Assembly: GCF_003002915.1 (NCBI RefSeq)
Contig: NZ_PVTG01000018.1
Span: 58,268 to 122,267, forward strand
DNA length: 64,000 nucleotides
Direction of reading: 5' to 3'
Source of the DNA: Geodermatophilus tzadiensis
Lineage (GTDB): Bacteria > Actinomycetota > Actinomycetes > Mycobacteriales > Geodermatophilaceae
In this document: positions 19,151 to 27,958 of the stretch, one piece after another
How the letters are laid out: the number at the start of each line of letters is the position of its first letter
Numbering within the stretch: position 1 is the first letter of the stretch
Position numbers and translations under genes: made by a program
Notes under the pieces: model-generated
Database searches by the model: none
What the model was told of the DNA's origin: nothing
What the model saw: only the letters and a program-made list of their open reading frames with translations

Positions 19151-20037
19151 CAGTTGAGCCGCAGCTCGGCGGCGGCCCGGTCCTGGTCGCTGGCGTGCTT
19201 GAGCACCACGCCCAGCGTCGAGCGCACCGCCGTCTCGTCGAGGGTGTCCAGGCCCAGCTCGAGCAGCGTCTGCGCCCAGTCGAGGGTCTCCGAGATCGAC
19301 GGCGACTTCTTCAGCTCCAGCGCCCGCAGCGCGCGGATGGTGCGCACCAGCTGTTCGGCGAGCCCAGGGGCGAGGTCGGGCACCCGGGACAGCACGATCT
19401 CCCGCTCCCGCTCGGCCGACGGGTAGTCCAGCGACAGGTACAGGCAGCGCCGCTTGAGCGCCTCGGACAGCTCCCGGGTGGCGTTGGAGGTCAGCACCAC
19501 GGTCGGCCGCCGGGTGGCGGTGACGGTGCCGAGCTCGGGGATGGTCACCTGGAAGTCGCTGAGCACCTCCAGCAGGAGGCCCTCCACCTCGACGTCGGCC
19601 TTGTCGGTCTCGTCGATGAGCAGCACCGTGGGCTCGGTGCGCCGGATCGCCGTCAGCAGCGGCCGGGAGAGCAGGAACTCCTCACCGAAGACGTCGTCGT
19701 GCACGGCGTGCCAGTCGGCGCCGTCGCTCCCCTGCGCGGCCTGGATGCGCAGCAGCTGCTTCTTGTAGTTCCACTCGTAGAGCGCCCGCGCCTCGTCGAG
19801 GCCCTCGTAGCACTGCAGCCGGATGAGCTCCGAGCCGGTCGCCGTCGCCAGCGCCTTGGCCAGCTCCGTCTTCCCGGTGCCGGCCGGGCCCTCGACCAGC
19901 AGCGGCTTGCCCAGCCGGTCGGCGAGGAAGACCGTCGTGGCGATCTGCGCGTCGGGCAGGTACCCGGCGGTCGCCAGCCGCTTGCTCACGTCGGCGACCG
20001 AGGAGAACTGCGGCGTCTGCGTCGGCGGGCGGGGCAT
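19150..20037 (-). CDS. MoxR-family AAA+ ATPase
   Basis: A 295-residue MoxR ATPase. Walker A is GPAGTGKTELAKALA (residues 54-68), Walker B is LLIDETDKAD, and LTSNATRELSEALKRRCLYL is the sensor-1 and arginine-finger region. The ATG start at 20037 has AGGAG just upstream. It probably works with the overlapping VWA protein as an AAA+/VWA chaperone pair. Confidence 0.93.
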   Translation of the reverse strand: MPRPPTQTPQFSSVADVSKRLATAGYLPDAQIATTVFLADRLGKPLLVEGPAGTGKTELAKALATATGSELIRLQCYEGLDEARALYEWNYKKQLLRIQAAQGSDGADWHAVHDDVFGEEFLLSRPLLTAIRRTEPTVLLIDETDKADVEVEGLLLEVLSDFQVTIPELGTVTATRRPTVVLTSNATRELSEALKRRCLYLSLDYPSAEREREIVLSRVPDLAPGLAEQLVRTIRALRALELKKSPSISETLDWAQTLLELGLDTLDETAVRSTLGVVLKHASDQDRAAAELRLN

Positions 20038-20088
20038 GCGCGCTCCTCGGGTGGGGCGGTGGGGCGGGTGGCGGCTCGGTGGCCGGGT

Positions 20089-21342
20089 TCAGCGCGTGTG
20101 GCCGTTCCCGGTGACGACGTAGGTGGTGCTGGTCAGCTCCGGCAGGCCCAACGGCCCGCGGGCGTGCAGCTTCTGGGTGGAGATGCCGATCTCGGCGCCG
20201 AAGCCGAACTCCCCGCCGTCGGTGAACCGGGTGGAGGCGTTGACCATCACCGCGGCGGAGTCGACCCCGGCGGTGAACGCGGCGATCGCGGCCGCGGAGT
20301 CGGCGACGATCGCCTCGGTGTGCCCGCTGCTCCACCGGGCGACGTGGTCGAGGGCGGCGGGCAGGTCGTCGACCACCCGCACGGCCATGTCCATCGACAG
20401 GTACTCGGTGGCCCAGTCCTCGTCGGTGGCCGGGACGACGGCGTCGTGGGCGGCCCGGGCGGCGTCGTCGCCGTGCAGGGTGACCCCGGCGTCGACCAGC
20501 GCCGACAGCAGCCGCGGCAGGAACGGCACGTCGCGGTGCACCAGCAGCGTCTCGGCGGAGTTGCAGACGCTCACGCGGTGCGTCTTGGAGTTGAGCACGA
20601 CCGCCTCGGCCATCGCCGCGTCGGCGGAGGCGTCGACGTAGACGTGGCAGTTGCCCACGCCGGTCTCGATGACCGGCACCTGCGCCTCGCGGACGACGCG
20701 CTGGATGAGCGAGGCGCCGCCGCGCGGGATGACCAGGTCGACGTGGCCGCGCGCGGACAGCAGCTCCCCGACCGAGGCGCGGTCGGCGGGCAGCAGCTCG
20801 ACCGAGCCGGCCGGCAGCCCGGCCTTCTCCCCCGCCTCGGTGAGGACGGCGACCAGCGCGGCGTTGGTGCGGTAGGCCGAGGCCGAGCCGCGCAGCAGCG
20901 CCGCGTTGCCGCTCTTGAGGCACAGGCCCGCGGCGTCGACGGTCACGTTCGGGCGGGCCTCGTAGACGATCCCGACCACGCCGAAGGGCACCCGCACCTG
21001 CCGCAGCTGCAGCCCGTTGGGCAGCCGCGAGCCGCGGACGACGTCGCCGACGGGGTCGGGCAGGGCCACCAGCTCGCGCAGCGCGGCGGCCACGCCGGCC
21101 ACCCGGGCGGGGTCGAGGCGCAGCCGGTCGACCGTCGAGGCCGGGGTCCCGTCGGCCGCCGCGGCCTCGACGTCGAGCGCGTTGGCGGCCAGCACCTCGT
21201 CGGTGCGCTCGACCAGCGCGTCGGCCATCGCGGACAGCGCGGCGTCCTTGACGTCGGTCGGCAGGGTGCGCAGCACGCGGGCGGCGGCGCGGGCACGCAG
21301 GGCGGCGGCCCCGATCAGCGGGAGCTCGGCGACGTCGGGCAC
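20089..21342 (-). CDS. proA: Glutamate-5-semialdehyde dehydrogenase (gamma-glutamyl phosphate reductase)
   Basis: A 417-residue ProA, the second step of proline synthesis: it reduces gamma-glutamyl phosphate with NADPH. The catalytic cysteine lies in [11 protein letters not shown]. Other conserved blocks are [26 protein letters not shown] and [21 protein letters not shown] near the C-terminus. It is separated from proB (27955-29091) by the zinc operon and other genes. It is transcribed divergently from znuA, with 65 bp between the start codons. Confidence 0.97.
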   Translation of the reverse strand: MPDVAELPLIGAAALRARAAARVLRTLPTDVKDAALSAMADALVERTDEVLAANALDVEAAAADGTPASTVDRLRLDPARVAGVAAALRELVALPDPVGDVVRGSRLPNGLQLRQVRVPFGVVGIVYEARPNVTVDAAGLCLKSGNAALLRGSASAYRTNAALVAVLTEAGEKAGLPAGSVELLPADRASVGELLSARGHVDLVIPRGGASLIQRVVREAQVPVIETGVGNCHVYVDASADAAMAEAVVLNSKTHRVSVCNSAETLLVHRDVPFLPRLLSALVDAGVTLHGDDAARAAHDAVVPATDEDWATEYLSMDMAVRVVDDLPAALDHVARWSSGHTEAIVADSAAAIAAFTAGVDSAAVMVNASTRFTDGGEFGFGAEIGISTQKLHARGPLGLPELTSTTYVVTGNGHTR

Positions 21343-21393
21343 GTCCCGGAGGGTACGCGCCGGACCGGTCGCCCGGACCGTCCGGCAACCGTG

Positions 21394-21408
21394 TGAGAAT
21401 GGTTCTCA
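21394..21408. promoter_or_regulatory. Probable Zur operator at the znuA start
   Basis: TGAGAATGGTTCTCA is a perfect 6+6 inverted repeat with a 3-base centre, close to the actinobacterial Zur box (TGAAAATGATTTTCA). It ends on the first base of the znuA ATG. Since zur is the last gene of this operon, zinc-dependent autorepression is likely. The overlap with the start codon suggests a leaderless or very short 5' leader. Confidence 0.82.
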
Positions 21409-22358
21409 TGCCCAGGACCTCGACGCGCGCCGTCGCCTCCGCCGCCGCTGCCGCCACCGCCCTGCTGCTCACCGGCTGCGGCTCCGACGACGCGCAGGCC
21501 GGCGCCGCCGACGGCGTGGCCGTGGTCGCCGCCTTCTACCCCCTGCAGTGGGCCGCCGAGCGGGTCGGCGGGGACCGGGTGGACGTCACCTCGCTCACCC
21601 CGCCGGGCGCCGAGCCGCACGACCTGGAGCTCACCCCGCAGGACGTCGCCACGCTCACCGAGACCGACCTGCTCGTCTACCTCGAGGGCTTCCAGCCCGC
21701 GCTCGACGACGCCGCCGCCGAGGCCGGGGACGCCGCCTGGGACGCCGGGCAGGCCGCCGACCTCTCGCTGACCACCGAGGCGCACGAGCACGAGGGCGAG
21801 ACCGAGGAGGAGCACGCCGAGCACGGCGGTGAGGAGACTCCCGACCCGCACTTCTGGCTCGACCCCACCCGCCTCGCCGACGTCGGCGACGCGCTGGCCG
21901 ACCGCCTCGCCGAGGTCGACCCCGACGGCGCGGCCACGTTCCGCGACAACGCCGCGGCGCTGCGCGGCGACCTCGAGGCCCTCGACGCCGAGATGGAGCA
22001 GGGCCTGGCCGACTGCGCGGTGACCACGATGGTCACCAGCCACGACGCCTTCGGCTACCTCGCCGACCGCTACGGCCTGGAGGTCGTCGGCATCAACGGC
22101 CTGAGCCCCTCGGCCGAGCCGGACCCGGCGCAGCTCGCCGAGATCTCTACGCTGGTCCGCGAGCGCGGCGTGACGACGGTCTACACCGAGACCCTCGTCG
22201 ACCCCGCCGTCGCCGAGACCGTCGCCGAGGAGGCCGGGGTGCAGACCGCCGTCCTCGACCCGCTGGAGGGGCTGACCGACGAGTCGGCCGGCTCGGACTA
22301 CCTCGAGGTCATGCGGGCCGACCTGGCCACGCTGCAGGAGGGGCAGGGCTGCGCGTGA
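21408..22358 (+). CDS. znuA: Zinc ABC transporter substrate-binding lipoprotein
   Basis: A 316-residue cluster A-I solute-binding lipoprotein for zinc. The signal peptide ends in the lipobox LLTGC. The ligand pattern shows the [11 protein letters not shown] histidine, an internal His/Glu-rich loop ([15 protein letters not shown]), [22 protein letters not shown], and a late aspartate in VLDPLEGL. The ATG at 21408 gives the best signal peptide; in-frame GTG 21393 and ATG 21399 would lie inside the Zur box. It overlaps znuC (GTGA) and is the first gene of a four-gene operon. Confidence 0.93.
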   Translation: MPRTSTRAVASAAAAATALLLTGCGSDDAQAGAADGVAVVAAFYPLQWAAERVGGDRVDVTSLTPPGAEPHDLELTPQDVATLTETDLLVYLEGFQPALDDAAAEAGDAAWDAGQAADLSLTTEAHEHEGETEEEHAEHGGEETPDPHFWLDPTRLADVGDALADRLAEVDPDGAATFRDNAAALRGDLEALDAEMEQGLADCAVTTMVTSHDAFGYLADRYGLEVVGINGLSPSAEPDPAQLAEISTLVRERGVTTVYTETLVDPAVAETVAEEAGVQTAVLDPLEGLTDESAGSDYLEVMRADLATLQEGQGCA

Positions 22359-23158
22359 CCGATCCCGCGATCCGGCTCTCCGGCGCCACCATCGGCTACG
22401 GCGACGTGGCCATCGTCCGCGACGCCGACCTGACCGTGCGGCGCGGCGAGGCGGTCGCGGTCCTCGGCTCCAACGGCTCGGGCAAGACGACCCTGTCCCG
22501 GGGCCTGCTCGGCCTGGCCACCGTCCTCGGCGGCACCGTCGAGGTGCTCGGCGCGCCCGTCGGCCGGCTGCGCGAGCGGGGCCGCGTGGGCTACGTGCCG
22601 CAGCGGCACACCGTCAGCGGGGCGATGCCGGCCACGGTGCGCGAGGTGGTCGGCGTCGGCCGGCTGCCGCGGCTGGGCCTGTTCGGCCGGCCCGGCGCGC
22701 GGGACCGGGCCGCCGTGGCCGAGGCCGTCGACGCCGTCGGCCTGGCCGACCGGCTGGCGGACCCGGTGGCCGCGCTGTCGGGCGGCCAGCAGCGGCGGGT
22801 GCTCGTGGCGCGCGCGCTGGCCGCCGAGCCCGAGCTGCTGGTCATGGACGAGCCGACCGCGGGGGTGGACGCGGCGAGCCAGGCGGCGCTGGCCACCGTG
22901 CTGGCGCGGGTGGCGGCGGCCGGGACGACACTGCTCGTCGTGACCCACGAGACCGGCCCGCTGGCCGGCGTGCTCACCCGCGCGGTCGTCGTCGACTCCG
23001 GACGGCTCACCTACGACGGGCCGCTGGCCGGGGCCGGAGCCGCCGGCCCGGACTGCCACCACCCGGACGAGGCCGCGCAGCCGCCGGTCCGCGGCTACCG
23101 CCTCGACCAGCCGCGGCCGGCGCCCGACGCCGTGCGCCTGCGCGACGGGAGCCGCTAG
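22355..23158 (+). CDS. znuC: Zinc ABC transporter ATP-binding protein
   Basis: A 267-residue ABC ATPase. Walker A is [10 protein letters not shown], the signature is [16 protein letters not shown], Walker B is [12 protein letters not shown] and the switch histidine is in VVTHETG. It starts with GTG overlapping the znuA stop. It ends in TAG directly before the znuB GTG and in the same frame, so reading through UAG would fuse ZnuC to ZnuB. No GGUC-loop hairpin follows this TAG, so it should act as an ordinary stop. Confidence 0.95.
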   Translation: MTDPAIRLSGATIGYGDVAIVRDADLTVRRGEAVAVLGSNGSGKTTLSRGLLGLATVLGGTVEVLGAPVGRLRERGRVGYVPQRHTVSGAMPATVREVVGVGRLPRLGLFGRPGARDRAAVAEAVDAVGLADRLADPVAALSGGQQRRVLVARALAAEPELLVMDEPTAGVDAASQAALATVLARVAAAGTTLLVVTHETGPLAGVLTRAVVVDSGRLTYDGPLAGAGAAGPDCHHPDEAAQPPVRGYRLDQPRPAPDAVRLRDGSR

Positions 23159-24181
23159 GTGGAACTGCTCGAGTACGGGTTCATGCAGCGGGCACTGGTG
23201 GCCAGCCTCATGGTCGGCCTGGTCGCGCCCGCCGTCGGCGTCTTCCTGGTCCAGCGGCGGCTGTCACTGCTCGGCGACGGCCTGGGGCACGTCGCGCTGA
23301 CCGGCGTCGGCGTCGGCGTGCTCACCTCCAGCGCACCGGTCGGGACGGCGCTGGTCGCCGCCGTGCTCGGTGCGGTGCTCATCGAGCTGGTCCGCGCCCG
23401 CGGGCGCACCAGCGGCGACGTCGCCCTCGCCGTCCTCTTCTACGGCGGCATCGCCGGCGGCGTCGTGCTGCTGTCGCTGGCCCCGCGCGGGCAGGCCACC
23501 AACCTCGACGCCTACCTCTTCGGCGCCATCACGACGACGACGGCCGCCGACGTCGCCGTCTTCGCGGTCATCTCCGTGGTGGTGCTGGCCGTGGTGGGGC
23601 TGCTCGGCCGGCGGTTGTACGCGGTGAGCGACGACGAGGAGTACGCCCGGGCCGTCGGCCTGCCGGTGCTGCCGCTCAACGTCGTACTGGCCGCACTGGT
23701 CGCCTCGACGGTCGTGCTGTCGATGCGGGTGGTCGGGCTGCTGCTGATCAGCGCGCTGATGATCCTGCCCAGCGCCGTCGCCCAGCTGGTGGGCCGCAGC
23801 TTCCGCAGCACGCTGTACCTGGCCTGCGGCGTCGGCGTGGTGGTCAGCGTCGCCGGGACCGCCGGCTCGTACTACACCGGCACCCCGTCGGGCGGCACGA
23901 TCGTGCTGCTGGCCATCGCGCTGTTCCTCGTCGTCACCGCCGGGGTCGCGCTGCGCGACGCGACGGCGCGGCGGCGGCACGGCCGCCAGGTCGAGGTGCA
24001 CGCCGCCCACCCGCACGAGCACGGCGAGGGCTGCGGCCACCGGCCGGTGCCGCACGGCGACCACGTCGACTACGACCACGACGGGCACCTGCACGCGCCG
24101 CACCGGACCGGCACCGGCACCCACTACGACGAGCACAGCGAGCACGCCGTCGTCCCCCCGGTGGGGAGGGATCGGCCGTGA
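23159..24181 (+). CDS. znuB: Zinc ABC transporter permease with His-rich tail
   Basis: A 340-residue ABC-3 family permease with about eight to nine TM helices in the first 265 residues (GLVAPAVGVFLVQRRLSLLGDGLGHVALTG is typical of metal-ion permeases). The last 60 residues form a cytoplasmic tail very rich in His and Asp, for example HPHEHGEGCGHRP and HVDYDHDGHLHAPH, which could bind zinc. It starts with GTG immediately after the znuC TAG and overlaps zur at its 3' end. Confidence 0.94.
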   Translation: MELLEYGFMQRALVASLMVGLVAPAVGVFLVQRRLSLLGDGLGHVALTGVGVGVLTSSAPVGTALVAAVLGAVLIELVRARGRTSGDVALAVLFYGGIAGGVVLLSLAPRGQATNLDAYLFGAITTTTAADVAVFAVISVVVLAVVGLLGRRLYAVSDDEEYARAVGLPVLPLNVVLAALVASTVVLSMRVVGLLLISALMILPSAVAQLVGRSFRSTLYLACGVGVVVSVAGTAGSYYTGTPSGGTIVLLAIALFLVVTAGVALRDATARRRHGRQVEVHAAHPHEHGEGCGHRPVPHGDHVDYDHDGHLHAPHRTGTGTHYDEHSEHAVVPPVGRDRP

Positions 24182-24588
24182 GCGCGGCCGAGGTCCCCGC
24201 CCGCCGGCAGACGCGGCAGCGGACGGCGGTGCTGGCGCTGCTCGACGAGCTCGACGGCTTCCGCACCGCCCAGGAGCTGCACGCCCTGCTGCGCGAGCGC
24301 GGCGACGGCGTGGGTCTGGCCACCGTCTACCGGGCGCTGCAGGCCCTGGTCGACGACGGCCTGGTCGACGTGCTGCGCAGCGAGGTCGGCGAGGCCGCCT
24401 ACCGGCGCTGCTCGCCGGTGCACCACCACCACCTGGTCTGCCGGTCGTGCGGGCGCACCGTCGAGGTGGCCGACCCGCCGGTCGAGCGCTGGGCCGCCCG
24501 GGTGGCCGCCGAGCACGGCTTCGCCGACGTCCAGCACCAGCTCGAGGTGTTCGGCACCTGCGCGGCCTGCGCCGCCGCCCGGCGCTGA
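24178..24588 (+). CDS. zur: Zinc uptake regulator Zur (Fur family)
   Basis: A 136-residue Fur-family repressor. The N-terminal winged helix contains RTAQELHALLRERGDGVGLATVYRAL. The C-terminal dimer domain has the metal motif VHHHHLVCRSCGRTVEV and a second C-x2-C (TCAAC), the pair that holds structural zinc. Placement as the last gene of the znu operon and a Zur-type palindrome in front of the operon support zinc rather than iron sensing. The GTG start overlaps the znuB stop. Confidence 0.93.
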   Translation: MSAAEVPARRQTRQRTAVLALLDELDGFRTAQELHALLRERGDGVGLATVYRALQALVDDGLVDVLRSEVGEAAYRRCSPVHHHHLVCRSCGRTVEVADPPVERWAARVAAEHGFADVQHQLEVFGTCAACAAARR

Positions 24589-24595
24589 GGCCCGC

Positions 24596-25042
24596 TCAGC
24601 GGTAGGGGTCGGTCAGCTCGCGCAGCCGGGTGAGCGCCGCGCGCAGCTGGGCCGTGGCCTCCTCGCCCAGGTGCGCCGTCCACTCCGCCTCGACCTCGGC
24701 CTCCACCCGGCGGGCGACCGCCACCAACTGCTCGCCGCGCTCGGCGATCTGCACGAGCCGCGCGCGGGCGTCGGTCGGGTCGGGCACGCGGCGCACGTAG
24801 CCGGCGCGCTGGAGCTGGTCGACGAGGTGGCCGGCCGTCTGCTTGGTGACCAGCGCCTGCTCGGCCAGGTCGGTCAGCCGGGTGCCGGAGGGACCGATGC
24901 GGGCGGCCAGGCGCGCCTGGGCGAGGGTCAGGTCGTCGAAGCCCGCGGCCGCCACCGTGGCGAGCAGCCGGGCCTCCATCGCCCGGTGCGGGTAGAAGCA
25001 GAGCAGGGCCAGGTTCTGGTGGTCCCCGTCCGGCTCGCTCAC
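24596..25042 (-). CDS. MarR family transcriptional regulator
   Basis: A 148-residue MarR-type repressor. The winged-helix core TDLAEQALVTKQTAGHLVDQLQRAGYVRRVPDPTDARARL (in parts) contains the recognition helix and the basic wing with DARAR. It is divergent from a mycothiol-dependent enzyme gene, and a perfect palindrome lies in the 73-bp spacer, so it probably represses both. The ligand is unknown. Confidence 0.9.
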   Translation of the reverse strand: MSEPDGDHQNLALLCFYPHRAMEARLLATVAAAGFDDLTLAQARLAARIGPSGTRLTDLAEQALVTKQTAGHLVDQLQRAGYVRRVPDPTDARARLVQIAERGEQLVAVARRVEAEVEAEWTAHLGEEATAQLRAALTRLRELTDPYR

Positions 25043-25060
25043 GCGCCCCCCTTGACGATG

Positions 25061-25075
25061 GTCAGACCTTCTGAC
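25061..25075. promoter_or_regulatory. Palindromic operator between marR and the mycothiol-enzyme gene
   Basis: GTCAGACCTTCTGAC is a perfect 6+6 inverted repeat with a 3-base centre. A half-site GGTCAGAT follows at 25081, in the same direction as the left arm. The position in a short divergent spacer is typical of MarR autoregulation. Confidence 0.72.
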
Positions 25076-25115
25076 TAAATGGTCAGATCATCGTACCAAC
25101 TCCGAGGAGGTCGTC

Positions 25116-25772
25116 GTGGACCTCGACGACGTCTGGCGCAGCATCGACGCGGAGCGGGCGAGCCTGGCCGACCTGCTCGACGACCTCACGTCGGCGGAGT
25201 GGGAGACGCCGTCCCTCTGCGCGGGCTGGCGGGTGCGGGACGTCGCGGCGCACCTGACCCAGGCGCACATGACACTCCGCGAGGCGATCGTCCCGGCGAT
25301 CCGGGCCCGCGGCAGCTTCGACCGGATTATCCGCGACTCCGCGCTGCGCGTCGGCCCGCTGCCCGACGCCGAGTACGGCCGGCGGATCCGGGCGATGGTC
25401 GGCTCCCGGCGGCGGGCGCCCTTCGTCAGCCCGGTCGAGCCGCTCACCGACGTCCTCGTGCACGGCCAGGACATCGCCATCCCGCTGGGCCGGCCGCGCC
25501 CGGTCCCGGCCGCGGCTGCGGCCGTGGCGGCCCGGCGGGCCTGGGACATGAGCTTCCCGTTCCGGGCACGGAAGCGCCTGGCCGGCCTGCGGCTGCAGGC
25601 CACGGACGGCGACCTCGTGCTGGGCGAGGGCGCACCGGTCGAGGGCACGACCGGCGACCTGCTGCTGCTGGTCACCGGCCGCACCGCCACGGTGCACCGG
25701 CTCTCCGGCGCGGGGGTGCAACGGCTGCCGACGGCGACGGGCCGCCGGGAGGAGTCGAGGAGGACGACATGA
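25116..25772 (+). CDS. Maleylpyruvate-isomerase-type mycothiol-dependent enzyme (DinB-like)
   Basis: A 218-residue DinB-like four-helix protein of the mycothiol-dependent maleylpyruvate isomerase family. Near the N-terminus it shows the motif SLCAGWRVRDVAAHLTQAH, with the metal-binding histidine at about residue 46, and later VHGQDIAIPLG with the second histidine. The GTG start at 25116 follows GAGGAGG. The reaction cannot be deduced; family members transfer or isomerise with mycothiol, the actinobacterial thiol. The divergent MarR gene and the two downstream small genes suggest one stress- or xenobiotic-responsive unit. Confidence 0.85.
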   Translation: MDLDDVWRSIDAERASLADLLDDLTSAEWETPSLCAGWRVRDVAAHLTQAHMTLREAIVPAIRARGSFDRIIRDSALRVGPLPDAEYGRRIRAMVGSRRRAPFVSPVEPLTDVLVHGQDIAIPLGRPRPVPAAAAAVAARRAWDMSFPFRARKRLAGLRLQATDGDLVLGEGAPVEGTTGDLLLLVTGRTATVHRLSGAGVQRLPTATGRREESRRTT

Positions 25773-26074
25773 CCCTGGGTGTGATCACCGACGTGTCCGC
25801 ACCGGTGGAGACCTACGACGTGTTGCACGCGGCGATGCTCGGGCGGATGGACCCGGCCGTCGACGGCCTGCTGCTGCACCTGGCCCGGGCGACCGCGGAC
25901 GGCTTCCAGGTGATCGACGTGTGGGAGTCGCGCGAGGCCTACGAGCGCGGGATCCGCGAGGTGGTCGGGCCGGTGTCCGCGGAGGTGCTGGGCGGACGGG
26001 AACGGCCGCCCTCGGTGGTCACCGAGTTCGAGGTCCGCGGCCTGGTGCTGCCGCGGGCCGGCGTCGTCGTCTGA
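25769..26074 (+). CDS. Small protein of unknown function, copy 1 of a tandem pair
   Basis: A 101-residue protein starting at ATG 25769, overlapping the preceding stop (ATGA). Characteristic segments are VITDVSAPVETYD, LLLHLARATADGFQVIDVWESREAYE and a C-terminal FEVRGLVLP. The fold pattern (compact alpha/beta with a VW/ESRE motif) resembles dimeric alpha-beta barrel proteins that follow the DinB-like enzymes in actinobacteria, but I cannot name a function. The next gene is a clear paralogue. Confidence 0.75.
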   Translation: MTLGVITDVSAPVETYDVLHAAMLGRMDPAVDGLLLHLARATADGFQVIDVWESREAYERGIREVVGPVSAEVLGGRERPPSVVTEFEVRGLVLPRAGVVV

Positions 26075-26109
26075 CGCCCGTGTCCCGGCTGGCCGAGGAG
26101 GAGGACGTG

Positions 26110-26454
26110 GTGATCTGGGCGGTGACCGAGGACGTGTCCGCACCGGAGGTGCGGTACGACCTGGTGGAGCTGTACGACACGGTGCACCGGCTGCTGCTGG
26201 AGCGCACCGGCGGGGCCTTCGAGGGCCGGCTGGTCCACCTGGCCTGGCCGACCGCCGACGGGTTGCGGGTGGTCGAGGTGTGGGACTCCCGCGAGCAGTA
26301 CGACCGCTACGGCCGCGAGGTCATCGCACCGCTGGTCGACGAGGTCCTGGCCGGGCGGCCGCACCCGCCCGAGGTGGTGACCCGCTTCGACGTCCGCGGC
26401 CTGGTGGTCCCGACCGGAGGGGTGGTGGTCCCTGCCGACGCGGCGACCCGGTGA
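26110..26454 (+). CDS. Small protein of unknown function, copy 2 of a tandem pair
   Basis: A 114-residue paralogue of the preceding gene. The same blocks recur: VTEDVSAPEVRYD, LVHLAWPTADGLRVVEVWDSREQYD and FDVRGLVVP. The GTG at 26110 is chosen because it aligns exactly with the first residue of copy 1 and has GAGGAGGAGG five to six bases upstream; GTG 26107 would be too close to it. It is a tandem duplication, probably cotranscribed. Confidence 0.72.
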   Translation: MIWAVTEDVSAPEVRYDLVELYDTVHRLLLERTGGAFEGRLVHLAWPTADGLRVVEVWDSREQYDRYGREVIAPLVDEVLAGRPHPPEVVTRFDVRGLVVPTGGVVVPADAATR

Positions 26455-26455
26455 C

Positions 26456-26605
26456 CCGCCGGTCGCCGTGAACGGCCTCCGACTGCGCGGCGTCCAGCAC
26501 GACCGGCTGGTTGCCGCCGACGATGACGACCTCCTCGCCGCGCTCGGCGGCGGCGAGCAGCTGGGGCAGCCTGGTCGTCGCGTCCTGCCCGTCCACGTGG
26601 GTCAC
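26456..26605 (-). pseudogene. Possible Phd/YefM-type antitoxin remnant
   Basis: On the minus strand a frame starting at GTG 26605 reads VTHVDGQDATTRLPQLLAAA, then ERGEEVVIVGGNQPVVLDAA. This resembles the N-terminal core of Phd-type antitoxins (AKTHLSRLLAAVERGEEVVIARGGKPVA). After about 45 residues the similarity is lost, and the frame runs into the 3' end of the opposite-strand gene without its own stop. No toxin gene is adjacent. Probably a degraded antitoxin; this rests on a short similarity only. Confidence 0.4.
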
Positions 26606-26670
26606 CCGCCGAGGACGGCGCCCTCGTACCGGGTCGGCCAGGACGGCCCTTGGCCGACCCGGTCGTCGCG

Positions 26671-27453
26671 TCAGTTGAGCGCCCGGGTCCCCGGCGGGAG
26701 GACGCCGCCGGCGACCATCTCGGCCGCGGCGTCCTGCAGCGCGGTGAGCGCGACCCGCTGGGTGAACGGGCCGGTGGAGACCCGGGCGACGCCGAGCTCC
26801 TGCATCTCGCGGGCCGGCAGCGAGGCCCCGGGGACGCTGATCAGCGTCAGCTTCCCGGGGCCGAGGCCCTCGACGACCGCGGCGATCTCCTCGCGGTCGA
26901 CCAGCCGCGGCACGAACACCACCGGGGCGCCGGCCTCGAGGAAGGCCCGGCCGCGCCGGATCGCCTCGGCGACGAGCTCCCCGCGGTCGGCGCCCTCGGC
27001 GGCGCGCACGAAGGCGTCGGTGCGGGCGTTGAGCACGAAGTCGATCCCGGCGTCGCGACCGGCCCGCACGACCGCCTCGACGGCGGCCACGGCCTCGTCG
27101 AGCGGCTTCATCTGGTCCTCGAGGTTGCCGCCGACGACCCCCTTCTCGATCGCGCGGCGGGCGGTCTCGCCGGCGTCGCCGTAGCCGGCCTCTATGTCCA
27201 TGCTCACCGGCAGGTCCACCGCGGCGGCGATCCGGCCGACCATGTCCAGGTGCAGGTCGAGCGGGATGTTCTCGCCGTCCTGGTAGCCGAACGTCGCGGC
27301 GATGCCGTGGCTGGCGGTGGCCAGCGCGCGGACGCCGTCGGTGGCGGCCACCACCTGCGCGGAGACGACGTCCCACACGTTGGCGAGGACGAGGATCTCC
27401 GGAGCGGTGTGCAGGTCGAGGAGGGTGCGGGCGTGGCTGGCGAGGTCGGTCAC
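26671..27453 (-). CDS. Isocitrate lyase / PEP mutase superfamily protein
   Basis: A 260-residue member of the isocitrate lyase/phosphoenolpyruvate mutase superfamily. It shows the ANVWDVVSAQVV N-terminus, the Mg-site pattern SMDIEAGYGD, GGNLEDQ and LNARTDAF. Such proteins usually cleave or form C-C or P-C bonds next to a carboxylate (for example oxaloacetate- or 2-methylisocitrate-type substrates), but the actual substrate of this subfamily is not known. It is a monocistronic-looking gene before def. Confidence 0.87.
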   Translation of the reverse strand: MTDLASHARTLLDLHTAPEILVLANVWDVVSAQVVAATDGVRALATASHGIAATFGYQDGENIPLDLHLDMVGRIAAAVDLPVSMDIEAGYGDAGETARRAIEKGVVGGNLEDQMKPLDEAVAAVEAVVRAGRDAGIDFVLNARTDAFVRAAEGADRGELVAEAIRRGRAFLEAGAPVVFVPRLVDREEIAAVVEGLGPGKLTLISVPGASLPAREMQELGVARVSTGPFTQRVALTALQDAAAEMVAGGVLPPGTRALN

Positions 27454-27475
27454 GGCACCCGACCGTAGGGCCCGG

Positions 27476-27958
27476 CTACCGGTCGCGCAGCGCGCGCAGG
27501 GCGGTCTTGCGGGCCTCGCCGGTCAGCCGGTCGAGGAACACCTTGCCGTCGAGGTGGTCGACCTCGTGCTGCAGGCAGCGCGCCATCAACCCGCTGCCCT
27601 CGACCCGGACCGGTTCCCCGTGGACGTCGAAGCCCTCGACGACGGCGTGCATCGCCCGCACCGTGGGCGCCCACAGGCCCGGCACCGACAGGCAGCCCTC
27701 GTCGCCGTCCTGGGTCTCCTCCGACACCTCGGTGAGCGTCGGGTTGACCACGTGCCCGATGACGCCGTCGATGTTCCAGGAGAACACCCGCGCGCCGACG
27801 CCGATCTGCGGCGCGGCCAGCCCCGCGCGGCCCGGGTGGTCGACGGTCTCCACCAGGTCGCGCACCAGGGTGGCCAGCTCCCTGTCGAAGGCGCGCACCG
27901 GGTCGGCCGGGGTGCGCAGGACCGGGTCACCGAGCTCGCGGATGGGACGGATCGTCAC
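27476..27958 (-). CDS. def: Peptide deformylase
   Basis: A 160-residue Fe/Zn peptide deformylase that removes the formyl group from nascent proteins. The three signature motifs are present: GLAAPQIGV (motif 1), EGCLSVPG (motif 2, with the metal cysteine) and QHEVDHLDG (motif 3, H-E-x-x-H). The GTG start at 27958 overlaps the proB stop by four bases. Confidence 0.96.
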   Translation of the reverse strand: MTIRPIRELGDPVLRTPADPVRAFDRELATLVRDLVETVDHPGRAGLAAPQIGVGARVFSWNIDGVIGHVVNPTLTEVSEETQDGDEGCLSVPGLWAPTVRAMHAVVEGFDVHGEPVRVEGSGLMARCLQHEVDHLDGKVFLDRLTGEARKTALRALRDR

